The notes beneath the pieces were generated by a model, which saw only the letters and a program-made list of their open reading frames with translations, was not told the DNA's origin and searched no databases. The translations under genes and the position numbers were made by a program. Positions 7,614 through 16,513 of a stretch of DNA of 64,000 nucleotides are shown here, in pieces. Source of the DNA: JAXHUE01 sp034189655 (GTDB taxonomy: Bacteria; Chloroflexota; Dehalococcoidia; E44-bin15). Within the stretch, counting starts at the first letter, position 1. Each line of letters starts with the position of its first letter. Location of the stretch: NCBI GenBank assembly GCA_034189655.1, contig JAXHUE010000004.1:28396-92395 (forward strand), given 5' to 3'.

Positions 7614-8552
7614 TTGCTGTACATCCTCTACGGCCCCGATGACTTCTCGCTGCGGGAGGAGCTGGCCGCCATAAAGGCCGGCCTGGGCGAGGGCGAGGCG
7701 CTCGCTACCAATACCACTACCTTCGACGCAAGGCAACTGCGGCTCGGTCAGCTCGCCGATGCCTGCATGGCCATGCCCTTCCTCGGCTCCCACCGCCTGG
7801 TCATAGTCGAGGGCTTCTCCCACTCCAGCATCCAGCCGCCTGACCTCGCCCAGATGGTGGCCGCCATGCCCCCCACCACGGCGCTGGTGCTCACCGACGG
7901 CGAGGTCAAAAAGGGCAATGCATTTCTAAAGGCCCTCGCCCCCATGGCCCAGGCCAGGGAGTTCCCGCTCATAAAGGGGGCCTCCCTGGAGCGCTGGGTC
8001 AGGACGCGCGTGGAGCGGGAGGGGGGCACCATGGCGCCGGGGGCGGTGAAGATGCTTGCGGCCGCTGTCGGGGACAACCTGTGGCTCCTCTCCAGCGAGA
8101 TCGAGAAGCTCTTGCTCTACACCGCCGGCAGGCGCATCGATGAGCAGGACGTCGAGGAGGTGGTGAGCTACGCCCGCGAGGCCAACGTCTTCCCCATGGT
8201 AGATGCCATCGTCGAGGGGCGGGCCCAGGTAGCGGCACCACTGCTCCACCGCCTGCTCCAGGAGGGGGACACCGCACCCTACCTCCTCTACATGCTCACC
8301 AGGCAGCTCCGCCTCCTGGTCCAGGCCAAGGAGCTCAGCGCCAGGGGAGTCCCTCCCCGCGATATCAAGGCGCGGCTCGGCGTCACCTCTGACTTCGTCT
8401 TGAACAAGGCCCTGGAGCAGGGCCGGCGCTACTCGGCAGAGCGCCTGGAGCACATCTATCGCCGCCTCCTGGAGACCGACCTCTCCATCAAGCGCGGCAC
8501 CTTGAAGGGGGAGCTGGCCCTCGACCTCCTCGTCGCCGAGCTGTGCCGCTAG
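7614..8552 (+). CDS. holA: DNA polymerase III delta subunit
   Basis: A protein of 312 residues from the chosen TTG at 7614, which is preceded by GAGGGGGGAG. The TTG at 7599 would add five residues but place the ribosome site inside the gene. The N-terminus YILYGPDDFSLREEL is typical of HolA, followed by the AAA+-like fold with degenerate nucleotide motifs and a C-terminal helical domain containing PYLLYMLTRQLRLLVQAKE. It loads the beta clamp as part of the clamp loader. Its TAG stop is the plus-strand part of a CTAG palindrome (8549-8552) that also provides the stop of the convergent gene. It is a housekeeping gene with nothing unusual apart from the weak start codon. Confidence 0.9.
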   Translation: MLYILYGPDDFSLREELAAIKAGLGEGEALATNTTTFDARQLRLGQLADACMAMPFLGSHRLVIVEGFSHSSIQPPDLAQMVAAMPPTTALVLTDGEVKKGNAFLKALAPMAQAREFPLIKGASLERWVRTRVEREGGTMAPGAVKMLAAAVGDNLWLLSSEIEKLLLYTAGRRIDEQDVEEVVSYAREANVFPMVDAIVEGRAQVAAPLLHRLLQEGDTAPYLLYMLTRQLRLLVQAKELSARGVPPRDIKARLGVTSDFVLNKALEQGRRYSAERLEHIYRRLLETDLSIKRGTLKGELALDLLVAELCR

Positions 8553-9211
8553 AGCCGCGCCACGAGACGCTTCGCCTTTGCCTGGGCGTTCCCAGTCACC
8601 GTGCGGCCGTGGCCGAAGCACATGGTATCGAAGTCCAGCTCGGCGAGACGCTGCGCCGAGCGCCGCGCCTCTGCCATGTCCCGGCTCACCAGCCGCATCG
8701 GCGGGGACAGCCTGCCCCCCCAGTTGTTGAGCGCATCGCCGACGAAGACTATCCTCCTGCTCGGAGAGTACAGGCAGATGCTGCCTGGCGTGTGGCCGGG
8801 GGTGTGCACCACCGCAAGCCCACCCAGAGGGCGCAGCTCGTCGCCGTCCTCCAGCACCACGTCCACCTCTACCGGGGGCGGCGGGAACAGGAGCGCGCGC
8901 TTAAGCCCCCTCGCCTCTTTGAAGAAGGGGGCCTCGCCGTTGATGAAGGGGACATCGGCGCGGTGGGCCGCGACCTTAGCCCCGGTGAGCCCCTTGAGCT
9001 CGGCGGCGGCCCCGACGTGGTCGGAGTGGTAGTGAGTGAGGCAGATGAGCGTGAGCTCCGAGGGAGAGCGCCCCAGCCGCTCGATGGACTCCACGATGTG
9101 CCCAGAGCTCCCCCTGGTAGCGGCGTCTATCAGCGCCAGCTCCTCCTCGACGATGAGAAAGCAGTTGACGTACCCTATCCCCACCTGGTGGACGCCGGGC
9201 ACTATCTCCAT
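8549..9211 (-). CDS. MBL-fold metallo-hydrolase
   Basis: A 220-residue metallo-beta-lactamase fold hydrolase. The metal ligands are visible in order: THYHSDHVG (HxHxDH), HTPGHTPG, the bridging Asp in FVGDALNN and a C-terminal His in CFGHG. This is the glyoxalase II-like branch that hydrolyses thioesters or similar substrates, and the substrate cannot be told. The ATG at 9211 has GGGAGGTGCC upstream. It lies 12 bases behind the PHP-domain gene on the same strand and probably shares its transcript. The tail overlaps holA by four bases. Confidence 0.85.
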   Translation of the reverse strand: MEIVPGVHQVGIGYVNCFLIVEEELALIDAATRGSSGHIVESIERLGRSPSELTLICLTHYHSDHVGAAAELKGLTGAKVAAHRADVPFINGEAPFFKEARGLKRALLFPPPPVEVDVVLEDGDELRPLGGLAVVHTPGHTPGSICLYSPSRRIVFVGDALNNWGGRLSPPMRLVSRDMAEARRSAQRLAELDFDTMCFGHGRTVTGNAQAKAKRLVARL

Positions 9212-9223
9212 GGCGGCACCTCC

Positions 9224-9871
9224 CTAGCGTGTCCTGGACATATCGACCGGGGCGAACCGCCCCGCCCTGATCTCGGCGATGAGCTCGGCGAGCGTGGCCA
9301 CCTGCCGCTCGAAGCGGGTGGCACAGCGCCCCAGGTCCTTGACCTCGTGGGCATCGCTCGCCGCGATGCCCTTGAGCCCCAGCCGCTGTGCGAGCTCCTG
9401 GGCAAAGGCGTTCTCCCCCTCCGAGCCGCGGCCGTTCTGCACCTCGACGGCATCGGCCACCGCGAACAGCGGGCTCTCGCAGGCACGGTTCAGCGCCGGG
9501 TAGTAGCGCTCTCCGTTGGGGTCGGGGCCCAGGGGGAAGTGGCGGCGGTAGGGGTGGGCCACGATGATGGCGCCGCCCACCTCGTCCACCATCTGGCGGA
9601 CAAAGGTGGCACGGTGCATGCCGAACACGTACCGCGTGAGCCCGAAGACCAGCAGGTGGGCGTCCTCGGTGGTTATCTCCACGCCGGGAAAGATCAGGAA
9701 GCGGTGCCTCTCACTCAGCGCGGCGATGTCCTCGTCGCTCCAGAACCAGTCGTGCTCGGTGATGCATACGGCGTCCAGTCCGACACGCTTGGCGTTTTCT
9801 ATCAGCTCGTCCGGCGTCAGGTAGCTGTCGTCGGAGAAGGGCTTGGTATGGGTATGCAGATCGATGAGCAT
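9224..9871 (-). CDS. PHP-domain metal-dependent phosphoesterase
   Basis: A 215-residue PHP-fold protein. It opens with MLIDLHTHTKPFSDD, giving the HxH pair at residues 5 and 7. The other metal-binding segments are ITEHDWF, VAHPYRRH and ASDAHEV near the C-terminus. PHP proteins of this size hydrolyse phosphoesters such as histidinol phosphate, 3',5'-bisphosphonucleotides or oligonucleotides, and I cannot choose between these. It has the MBL-fold gene immediately downstream and the flavin reductase gene 37 bases upstream on the same strand. Confidence 0.85.
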   Translation of the reverse strand: MLIDLHTHTKPFSDDSYLTPDELIENAKRVGLDAVCITEHDWFWSDEDIAALSERHRFLIFPGVEITTEDAHLLVFGLTRYVFGMHRATFVRQMVDEVGGAIIVAHPYRRHFPLGPDPNGERYYPALNRACESPLFAVADAVEVQNGRGSEGENAFAQELAQRLGLKGIAASDAHEVKDLGRCATRFERQVATLAELIAEIRAGRFAPVDMSRTR

Positions 9872-9908
9872 TGTCTCGACTACTATATCGCCGGCCCGTG
9901 AAGGCCGC

Positions 9909-11828
9909 TTAGAGCTCCCGCCCTACGCGGAAGCCGCCCTCTATGGCATCTACGATCTTCTCCCCCTGGGCGCAGTCACCTATAGAGTACAGGGCGGGCA
10001 CCTTCCCGTCGAGCGCCTGGGACAACGCGTCGTCCGGGGCCATGCCCACGGCCAGCACCACGCTGTCCCCGGCGAAGGCGATCTCCTCGCCGCTCTCCTT
10101 GTGCACGCACCTCACCCCTTCGTCGGTGACCTCGAGCACGTTTATCTGGGTCTCCATGTGCACCCCCAGGTCGCCCAGCCGCTTCACGATCACCCAGCGC
10201 GTGGTGCGGCCCACGTCGTCGCCCACGCGGTGCCTCCGCGCGAGCAGTGTGACCCGCTTGCCCTGCTCGGCGAGGTAGTCGGCCACCTCGCAGCCCACCA
10301 TCTCGCCCCCCACCACGATGACGTTCTGGCCCACCTCTCTCCGGCCCATGAGCACGTCTATGGCGGTGGCCACGTTGGGGCGGTCGAAGCCGGGCAGGTC
10401 GGGGAGCTTGGCCTGGGCGCCGGTGGCCACGACGACGGCGTCGGGCCTGCCCTGGAGCACGGTGTCGGCGGAGACCTCCTCTCCCAGGTGCACCTCTACG
10501 CCTGACCTCTGCACCTGGCCCTCCAGGTAGCGGATGAGCTCCCTGATCTCGGCCTTGTACTGGGGCACGGCGGCGGGTATCAGGTTGCCCCCCAGCCGCT
10601 GGCCGCGCTCCCACAGGGCCACCTGGTGTCCCCTCTGGGCGGCGATGGACGCCGCCTCCATGCCCGCGGGGCCGCCGCCGATGACGAACACCCGCCTCTG
10701 CTCCCGGGCCGGCTCCACGGTGTACTCCGCCTCGTGGCCCACCATGGGGTTGATGGCGCAGGCCATGCTCATCCCGGTCATCACCGTGTCTAAGCAGTGG
10801 CCGCAGGCGATGCACGTCCTTATCTCGTCCAGGCGGCCCTGGGAGGCCTTCTGCGGCAGGGAGGGGTCGGCGATGAGCGGCCGCGCCATGCCGATTAAGT
10901 CGGCCTGGCCCCGGGCCAGTATGTCGTCGGCGAGGACGGGGTCGTTTATGCGGTAGGCGGCGACGACGGGGATGCTCACCGCCCGCTTTATCTCCTCGGC
11001 CTGGTAGACGAAGGCGCCGCGGGGCACCGACATGTGTACCAGGGGGCGGGGGCACTCGTGCCACCCCGCCTGGATGGACAGGCAGGCCACGCCGGCCTGC
11101 TCCAGCATGGCGGCGATGCGCCTGGAGTCATCCAGGGTGTTGCCCCCCTCCATGAACTCGTCGGCCGAGATGCGGCAGATGATGGGGTAGTCTGCCCCCG
11201 CCTTCTTCTTCGTGCTCTCCACTATCTCCAGGAGGAAGCGTGCCCGGCCCTCCAGGCTGCCCCCGTACCTGTCGCTGCGCTTGTTGGTGCACGAGGAGAG
11301 GAAGCGGTTGATCATGTAGCCGATGCCGGCGTGGAACTCCACCGCGTCGAAGCCGGCGTCGCGGGCGCGGCGTGCCGCCTCGCTGAAGTCGTCCACCATC
11401 TGCTCTATCTCCTCGATGGTGAACTCGCGCGGTGGCGGGGCGCGGCGGGTGGCCACCGCCGAGGGCGCCACCTCCTCCATGGGCGAGTCCTCGGACTTCG
11501 CCCAGTAGTACTGGAGGCCCAGCTGGGCGGCGAACCTGGCCCCGTTTCTATGGACCTCGTCGGTGAACTGGCGCAGGCCGGGGATGAAGCGGTCTGCGAA
11601 TATGCCGGTCATGGCACCGAAGGGCGACCCCAGGCTCGACGGCGGCAGGATGCCGGTGGTGAGCAGGGCGGTGCCCCCGCGGGCCCGCTCGGCGTAGAAG
11701 GCCTTTAGGCGCTCGGTGACCTCGTAGCCGGCGCTGTATCCTGTCATCACGGCGAGGAATACCAGCCTGTTCTTGAGCTCCATGCTGCCTACCTTGATGG
11801 GCTGGAACAGGTGCGCAAGCTCCGTCAT
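9909..11828 (-). CDS. NADH:flavin oxidoreductase, 2,4-dienoyl-CoA reductase/enoate reductase type
   Basis: A 639-residue three-cofactor oxidoreductase of the FadH/BaiCD/enoate reductase family. Residues 1-340 form the old-yellow-enzyme TIM barrel for FMN. The 4Fe-4S site follows as CIACGHC with a further Cys about 11 residues on (in MACAINP). An FAD/NAD(P)H half has GGGPAGMEAA and a second dinucleotide motif in VVVGGEMVGCE. It passes hydride electrons from NAD(P)H via FAD and Fe-S to FMN, reducing an activated C=C bond in an unsaturated acid or acyl-CoA. The ATG at 11828 has GAGGAGGTGAG upstream. Substrate unknown. Confidence 0.88.
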   Translation of the reverse strand: MTELAHLFQPIKVGSMELKNRLVFLAVMTGYSAGYEVTERLKAFYAERARGGTALLTTGILPPSSLGSPFGAMTGIFADRFIPGLRQFTDEVHRNGARFAAQLGLQYYWAKSEDSPMEEVAPSAVATRRAPPPREFTIEEIEQMVDDFSEAARRARDAGFDAVEFHAGIGYMINRFLSSCTNKRSDRYGGSLEGRARFLLEIVESTKKKAGADYPIICRISADEFMEGGNTLDDSRRIAAMLEQAGVACLSIQAGWHECPRPLVHMSVPRGAFVYQAEEIKRAVSIPVVAAYRINDPVLADDILARGQADLIGMARPLIADPSLPQKASQGRLDEIRTCIACGHCLDTVMTGMSMACAINPMVGHEAEYTVEPAREQRRVFVIGGGPAGMEAASIAAQRGHQVALWERGQRLGGNLIPAAVPQYKAEIRELIRYLEGQVQRSGVEVHLGEEVSADTVLQGRPDAVVVATGAQAKLPDLPGFDRPNVATAIDVLMGRREVGQNVIVVGGEMVGCEVADYLAEQGKRVTLLARRHRVGDDVGRTTRWVIVKRLGDLGVHMETQINVLEVTDEGVRCVHKESGEEIAFAGDSVVLAVGMAPDDALSQALDGKVPALYSIGDCAQGEKIVDAIEGGFRVGREL

Positions 11829-11957
11829 ATCTCACCTCCTCAGATGGTCGGTGGGGGTCTATCCCATGTTAACGAACGGCGGGGCCAGCGTCAATAGCGC
11901 ACGCGAGCAACAAGGGGGCGGGTCGGGTGGGGCCGTCGTCTAGGGGTGCCCGGCGGG

Positions 11958-13679
11958 TCAGGGGCGGCCTCTCAGGCTGGAGAGGGTCTGGGCCCACACG
12001 GTCTGGAGCGCTCTTATGGTGAAGGGCGAGGTGGGCAGCTCCAGCTCCACCTTGCCCCCTGCCGTCGACATGTTGACCCAGTCGACTGCCTCCTTTATCT
12101 GGGCCAGCCCCGAGAGGTCACCGCTGGCCATGAGCTGGTCGATGTACTGCATGATCTCCAGGGCGGAGAGCAGGCGGTGCTCCGCCGCCCGCGCCGCGCG
12201 GTCGGATATGTAGCCGTAGCGTGCCTTTGCGCGGTTTAGGCGCAGGTCGGCATCGTAGGCGGTGCGGGCGATATCGTCCCGCTCCATCCACTCCGTCTCG
12301 TAGTTCAGGGCGTACTTCCAGCTGGGCTCGAGCAGGGCCTGGCGGTGCTCCTCCACGGTGCGGAAGCGGAGCCTGTAGCCGTGCCGCTCTGGGTGCTCGA
12401 AGGCGGGGCTCCCCGGGTCGAGGAAGGGGGAGAGGGGTGCGATGAAGGGGAAGAAGCGGCCGTCTTTGCGGTGGGCCTTCAGCAGGTCGGCGCAGAAGTC
12501 GATGGTATCGAGGACCGAGCGCGGCGTCTGCTGCGGCAGGCCGATCATGAAGAACACGTCCATGCGCTCGCAGCCGGCCTCCATGGCGCCGGCGATGGTA
12601 TCCTCCAGTGCCTCGGTCGAGTAGTCGCGCCCGATGGCCTTCCTGATCTGTGGGTCGTGGGACTCGGGCGATATCTCAAGGCAGAAGCCGGGGCAGGCCT
12701 GGCCCATGCGCTTTAGGAAGTCCCTGGGGGCGGGCTCGAAGAGCTCCATGATGATGCGGTTCTTGCGCCGCTGGGCGGCGAGGAGGTCGAGGAGGTGGTG
12801 GGCGTAGTCCTCGCCGGGCTGGCGGATGTCGCCCAGGATGAATATCGGGCCGCGGGTGAGCGAGCTTATGCGCTTCACGTCGCGGGCCACTGCCTCCGGC
12901 GTGCGGTAGGCGGGGCGCTCCCGCTGTAGGAAACCGCGGAAGCTCTGGGCCGAGCCGCCACAGAAGATGCAGTTCTGGCGGCAGCCGCGGCTGGTGAGCA
13001 CCGCGGTGATGGGGTAGCGCAGCCAGTCGCGGAAGGGGAGGTAGTTGGCCAGGTCGCGGTCGCGCACCACCGAGCGCACGGTGCGGCCGTAGTGGTCCAC
13101 CATGACGTCGTCGAGCTCGTAGGGGACGCAGGAGAGCGGGTTGTGGTGCACCTGGCCCTGGGCGTCGCGCCAGGAGAGGTTGGGCACTGCCTCGGGCTCT
13201 CTCCCCTGGGCGATGCACTCGACGAGCTGGCGCAGCGGCTCCTCGGTGGAGTCGCCGCGGAGCACGAAGTCGATCTCGGGGTAGTCGAAGAGCTCGCGGT
13301 GGTAGTACGACGAGGAGAAGCCGCCCAGCACCAGCTTCGACTGGGGGTGGTGCCGCTTCACCAGGCGTGCCACCTCGATGGCGCCGTGGCAGTGCAGCAT
13401 CCAGTGCAGGTCGATGCCGAAGAGGGGGGCCTCGAGCTCGGCGATCTGGCGCTCGGCGTCGAAATCAGGGTCGCGGAGCATGCGCACCGCCAGGTTGACG
13501 ATGCGGACGCGGTGGCCCCTGCCCTCCAGGTACTCGGCGAGGGCGGCGAACCCCAGGGGGTACAACTCAAAGATCGGCGATGAGGGGATCAGGTCGCTCA
13601 CCGGGCCGAAGAGGATGGTCTTGGTACGAAAGTCGTAAACACTGGGGGCATGGAGCAAGATCAGGTCTGTATGGGGCAC
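11958..13679 (-). CDS. B12-binding-domain radical SAM protein
   Basis: About 573 residues from the chosen GTG at 13679, which has AGGAGGGCACGTA upstream; a longer frame to 13760 has no ribosome site and would cover the promoter. The N-terminal 200 residues are a B12-binding Rossmann-like domain (LAEYLEGRGHRVRIVNLAVR, then LVLGGFSSSYYHRELF). The radical SAM motif is CRQNCIFC (CX3CX2C), followed by a long barrel and a C-terminal helical region. Such proteins do methylations, ring changes or other radical chemistry on unknown substrates. It is transcribed away from the nuo operon and has a good promoter of its own. Confidence 0.85.
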   Translation of the reverse strand: MPHTDLILLHAPSVYDFRTKTILFGPVSDLIPSSPIFELYPLGFAALAEYLEGRGHRVRIVNLAVRMLRDPDFDAERQIAELEAPLFGIDLHWMLHCHGAIEVARLVKRHHPQSKLVLGGFSSSYYHRELFDYPEIDFVLRGDSTEEPLRQLVECIAQGREPEAVPNLSWRDAQGQVHHNPLSCVPYELDDVMVDHYGRTVRSVVRDRDLANYLPFRDWLRYPITAVLTSRGCRQNCIFCGGSAQSFRGFLQRERPAYRTPEAVARDVKRISSLTRGPIFILGDIRQPGEDYAHHLLDLLAAQRRKNRIIMELFEPAPRDFLKRMGQACPGFCLEISPESHDPQIRKAIGRDYSTEALEDTIAGAMEAGCERMDVFFMIGLPQQTPRSVLDTIDFCADLLKAHRKDGRFFPFIAPLSPFLDPGSPAFEHPERHGYRLRFRTVEEHRQALLEPSWKYALNYETEWMERDDIARTAYDADLRLNRAKARYGYISDRAARAAEHRLLSALEIMQYIDQLMASGDLSGLAQIKEAVDWVNMSTAGGKVELELPTSPFTIRALQTVWAQTLSSLRGRP

Positions 13680-13714
13680 TACGTGCCCTCCTCTCGTAAC
13701 TACACTCTGCGTTA

Positions 13715-13744
13715 ATGATACCCGAACAGAGGGATAGGGGTCAA
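13715..13744 (-). promoter_or_regulatory. Promoter for the B12-radical SAM gene
   Basis: Minus-strand TTGACC (13744-13739), an 18-bp spacer and TATCAT (13720-13715). This puts the likely transcription start about 30 bases ahead of the GTG at 13679. Confidence 0.55.
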
Positions 13745-13786
13745 GGGCGATGTGCCGCATCTTGCCGGATATCGGGATATCGCCCC

Positions 13787-13815
13787 TTTACTTCCGCCGC
13801 GGGATATGATATTAT
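13787..13815 (+). promoter_or_regulatory. Promoter for the nuo operon
   Basis: TTTACT (13787-13792), a 17-bp spacer and TATTAT (13810-13815), in an AT-rich patch that stands out from its surroundings. The start would fall near 13822, about 20 bases ahead of nuoA. It is arranged divergently with the promoter at 13715-13744. Confidence 0.6.
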
Positions 13816-13841
13816 ATCTACCGCTCGAAGAGGAGGGATAT

Positions 13842-14216
13842 TTGCTGGAGAACTTCGGCTATATCGGGCTCTTCCTGATAGCGGCAGCCGCATTCTCCAT
13901 CTTTCTAGTAGTGACCCCCCCTCTCCTGCGCCTCCTGCGCCTGGCCCCCCCCAACCAGCCCGACGAGGTAAAGCAGGCCACCTACGAGTGCGGCATGGAG
14001 ACCGTCGGCCCATCGTGGGTGCAGTTCAACTTCCGCTACTACTTCTTCGCCCTCATGTTCGTCGTCTTCGATATCCAGGTGGTCTTTCTCTATCCCTGGG
14101 CGACTTACCTGGGCCAGACCAGGCTCTTCGGCATCCTGGAGATGGCGGTGTTCTTCGCCATCCTCATCGTCGGCTTCGTCTACGCCTGGAGGAAGAAGGT
14201 CCTGGAATGGAAGTAG
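13842..14216 (+). CDS. nuoA: Complex I subunit A (NuoA/NDH-1 subunit 3)
   Basis: A 124-residue protein from a TTG at 13842, preceded by AGGAGGGATAT; the longer upstream reading lacks a ribosome site. Three transmembrane helices are visible. The hallmark loop between helices 1 and 2 contains YECGMETVG, including the conserved Cys, followed by [21 protein letters not shown]. It sits at the junction of the membrane arm and peripheral arm, near the quinone channel. First gene of an 11-subunit operon; it overlaps nuoB by 10 bases. Confidence 0.93.
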   Translation: MLENFGYIGLFLIAAAAFSIFLVVTPPLLRLLRLAPPNQPDEVKQATYECGMETVGPSWVQFNFRYYFFALMFVVFDIQVVFLYPWATYLGQTRLFGILEMAVFFAILIVGFVYAWRKKVLEWK

Positions 14217-14815
14217 AGAGGGTCCACGGCTACCTGCGGGAGGTGAGCGAGGAGCTGGACCTCAAGGAGGGCCAGGAGGTCGAGGAGCTTAAGCGCACCT
14301 GCACCCAGCCCCTGCCCGACCGCTCGGAGTGGCTGGATGACGAGACCAAGCACAACATCCTGGTCACCTCCATCGACTTCCTGCTCAACTGGGGCCAGCA
14401 CTACTCGGTGTGGCCGGTGAACTTCGGGCTCGCCTGCTGCGCCTTCGAGATGATCGCCGCCGCGGCGTCGCGCTTCGACATATCCCGGTTCGGCATGGAG
14501 CTCTTCCGCGCCTCGCCGCGCCAGGCCGACCTCATGCTCGTCGCCGGGACGGTGACCTGGAAGATGGCGCCGGCAGTGAAGCGCATCTACGAGCAGATGC
14601 CCGAGCCCAAGTGGGTGGTGGCCATGGGCTCATGCGCCATAAGCGGCGGGCCTTTCCGCGACTCCTACAGCGTGGTGCCCGGGGTGAACCTCCTGGTGCC
14701 CGTTGACGTGTACATACCGGGGTGTCCCCCCCGGCCAGAGGGGCTGCTCCACGGCCTCATCATGCTCCACGAGAAGATAGATAAAAAGAGTTTTATGGGG
14801 CAGCAGGAGAGATGA
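14207..14815 (+). CDS. nuoB: Complex I subunit B (NuoB, cluster N2 protein)
   Basis: A 202-residue protein from the ATG at 14207, which lies inside the end of nuoA behind GGAGGAAGAAGG. The ligands of the terminal 4Fe-4S cluster N2 are all present: the tandem cysteines in GLACCAFEM, the Cys in GSCAISGG and the Cys in PGCPPRPEG. About 40 N-terminal residues are charged and extend beyond the core fold. It reduces quinone together with NuoD. The TGA overlaps the nuoC start (ATGA). Confidence 0.94.
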   Translation: MEVERVHGYLREVSEELDLKEGQEVEELKRTCTQPLPDRSEWLDDETKHNILVTSIDFLLNWGQHYSVWPVNFGLACCAFEMIAAAASRFDISRFGMELFRASPRQADLMLVAGTVTWKMAPAVKRIYEQMPEPKWVVAMGSCAISGGPFRDSYSVVPGVNLLVPVDVYIPGCPPRPEGLLHGLIMLHEKIDKKSFMGQQER

Positions 14816-15309
14816 CCAAGGCCCTCTCTGCGCAGGACGTCGCCCGCACCATAGGGGAGCGCTTCCCCGATGCCGTCGTGGAGGGCGATGAGGCCGCCGT
14901 CTTCGTAGACGGCGGGCGGCTCCTCGACGTGGCGCGCTTCCTGAAGGACAGCCCCGACCTCAGGATGGACTACCTGTCCAACCTCACTGCGGTGGATTAC
15001 AAGGACCACTTCGAGGTGGTGTACAGCGTAAACTCCATAGAGCACAACCATGGCATCGTGGTGAAGGTGCGGTGCCATGACCGCGAGGCCCCCTCTGTCC
15101 CCTCCGTGGTCTCTGTGTGGCAGGGGGCCGACTTCCAGGAGCGAGAGGTCTACGACCTCATGGGGATATCCTTCGCCGGTCACCCCAACCCAAGGCGCAT
15201 CATGCTGTGGCCCGGCTTCGATGGGCACCCCTTGCGCAAGGACTGGGGCCAGGCCCAGGCGGCGCCCGCCGAGGGCGGGGCCGAGAAGGATGCCCCGGAG
15301 TGCCAGTAA
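14812..15309 (+). CDS. nuoC: Complex I subunit C (NuoC, 30 kDa)
   Basis: A 165-residue stand-alone NuoC, not fused to NuoD as in E. coli. The family signature region is clear: [28 protein letters not shown] and [21 protein letters not shown]. The last 20 residues are a low-complexity Ala/Glu tail. It is part of the hydrophilic arm linking NuoB and NuoD. Confidence 0.93.
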   Translation: MTKALSAQDVARTIGERFPDAVVEGDEAAVFVDGGRLLDVARFLKDSPDLRMDYLSNLTAVDYKDHFEVVYSVNSIEHNHGIVVKVRCHDREAPSVPSVVSVWQGADFQEREVYDLMGISFAGHPNPRRIMLWPGFDGHPLRKDWGQAQAAPAEGGAEKDAPECQ

Positions 15310-15409
15310 CGCGCCGCCTCGGCGGGCGCCAGGGGAGGGGGGAGGCGGGGGAGCGCAGCACGTGCTGCACAAGGACGCAGTTCGAGATGAAAGGCAGGAG
15401 CGTGCCGAG

Positions 15410-16513
15410 TTGACCTTGAGGACGGAGCCCGTAGTCATCAACATGGGGCCACAGCACCCCTCGACTCACGGCGTGTTCCGCATGAGGGTGGTCTTCGACG
15501 GCGAGGTCATCGTCGACATGGAGCCCGTCTTCGGCTACCTGCACCGCGGCATCGAGAGGATGGCCGAGGACCGCAGCTACCACCAGTTCATCCCCTTCAC
15601 CGACCGCCTGGACTACCTGGCATCCATGACCAACAACCACGCCTACGTGCTCGCAGTGGAGAAGCTGGCCCAGATCGAGGTCCCGGAGCGCGCCGAGTAC
15701 ATCAGGGTCATCATAGACGAGCTCATGCGCATCGCCAGTCACCTGATGACGGTGGGCTTCATGCTGAACGAGATGGGCACCATGATGACACCGCTGCTCT
15801 ACATGTTCCGCGAGCGGGAGAAGATACTGGACCTCTTCGAGATGGTGTGCGGGCAGCGCCTCACCTACAACTACATGCGCATCGGCGGGGTGAGCCAAGA
15901 CCTGCCCGCGGAGTTCATGCCGGCGCTCAAGCGGTTCATCGACGAGATGCCGGGCTACATCGACGAGTACGACCAGCTCCTGGAGGAGAACGAGATCGTG
16001 CTCGCCCGCGCCAAGGGGGTGGGCGTGCTCCCGGCGGACAAGGCCATAAACTGCTCCGTGAGCGGCCCGGTGCTCAGGGCCAGCGGGGTGAAGTGGGACC
16101 TGCGCCGCAACGACCCGTACTCGATATATGACCGTTTCGACTTCGAGATACCGACGCGACAGAACGGAGATACCTACGACCGCTACCGCATGCGCATCCT
16201 GGAGATGAGGCAGAGCGTGCGCATCATCGAGCAGGCCATGGCCCAGCTCCCGGAGGGCGAGGTGAGGGCCAAGGTCCCGGGCAACTTGAGGCCGCCCAAG
16301 GGCGACGCCTACGGGCGCATCGAGGGGCCCAAGGGCGAGCTGGGGTTCTACCTGGTGAGCGACGGCTCGCCCAAGCCGTACCGCTGCCGCATCCGTCCCC
16401 CGTCGCTGATTAACCTCACCGTGCTCCGCGACCTACTCATCGGCTGGAAGCTGGCCGACGCCATCGTCATCTTCGGCAGCATCGATATCTGCCTGGGAGA
16501 GGTGGACCGCTAG
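15410..16513 (+). CDS. nuoD: Complex I subunit D (NuoD, 49 kDa)
   Basis: About 367 residues from the TTG at 15410, with AGGAG nine bases upstream; reading further upstream would run through nuoC and is not supported. It has [13 protein letters not shown] at the N-terminus, with the quinone-site His, then [10 protein letters not shown] and [13 protein letters not shown], and ends in [13 protein letters not shown]. It forms the quinone-binding cavity with NuoB. Its TAG stop shares a base with the GTG of the nuoHI gene. Confidence 0.94.
   Translation: MTLRTEPVVINMGPQHPSTHGVFRMRVVFDGEVIVDMEPVFGYLHRGIERMAEDRSYHQFIPFTDRLDYLASMTNNHAYVLAVEKLAQIEVPERAEYIRVIIDELMRIASHLMTVGFMLNEMGTMMTPLLYMFREREKILDLFEMVCGQRLTYNYMRIGGVSQDLPAEFMPALKRFIDEMPGYIDEYDQLLEENEIVLARAKGVGVLPADKAINCSVSGPVLRASGVKWDLRRNDPYSIYDRFDFEIPTRQNGDTYDRYRMRILEMRQSVRIIEQAMAQLPEGEVRAKVPGNLRPPKGDAYGRIEGPKGELGFYLVSDGSPKPYRCRIRPPSLINLTVLRDLLIGWKLADAIVIFGSIDICLGEVDR

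Noticed and set aside
13715..14815. A 366-aa frame in which NuoB appears as a C-terminal part
   Set aside because: The N-terminal 160 codons are an out-of-frame reading of the promoter region and nuoA. NuoB starts at 14207.
15077..15409. A long N-terminal extension of NuoD
   Set aside because: It overlaps nuoC in another frame and lacks homology. The TTG at 15410 has AGGAG upstream and gives the normal NuoD start.
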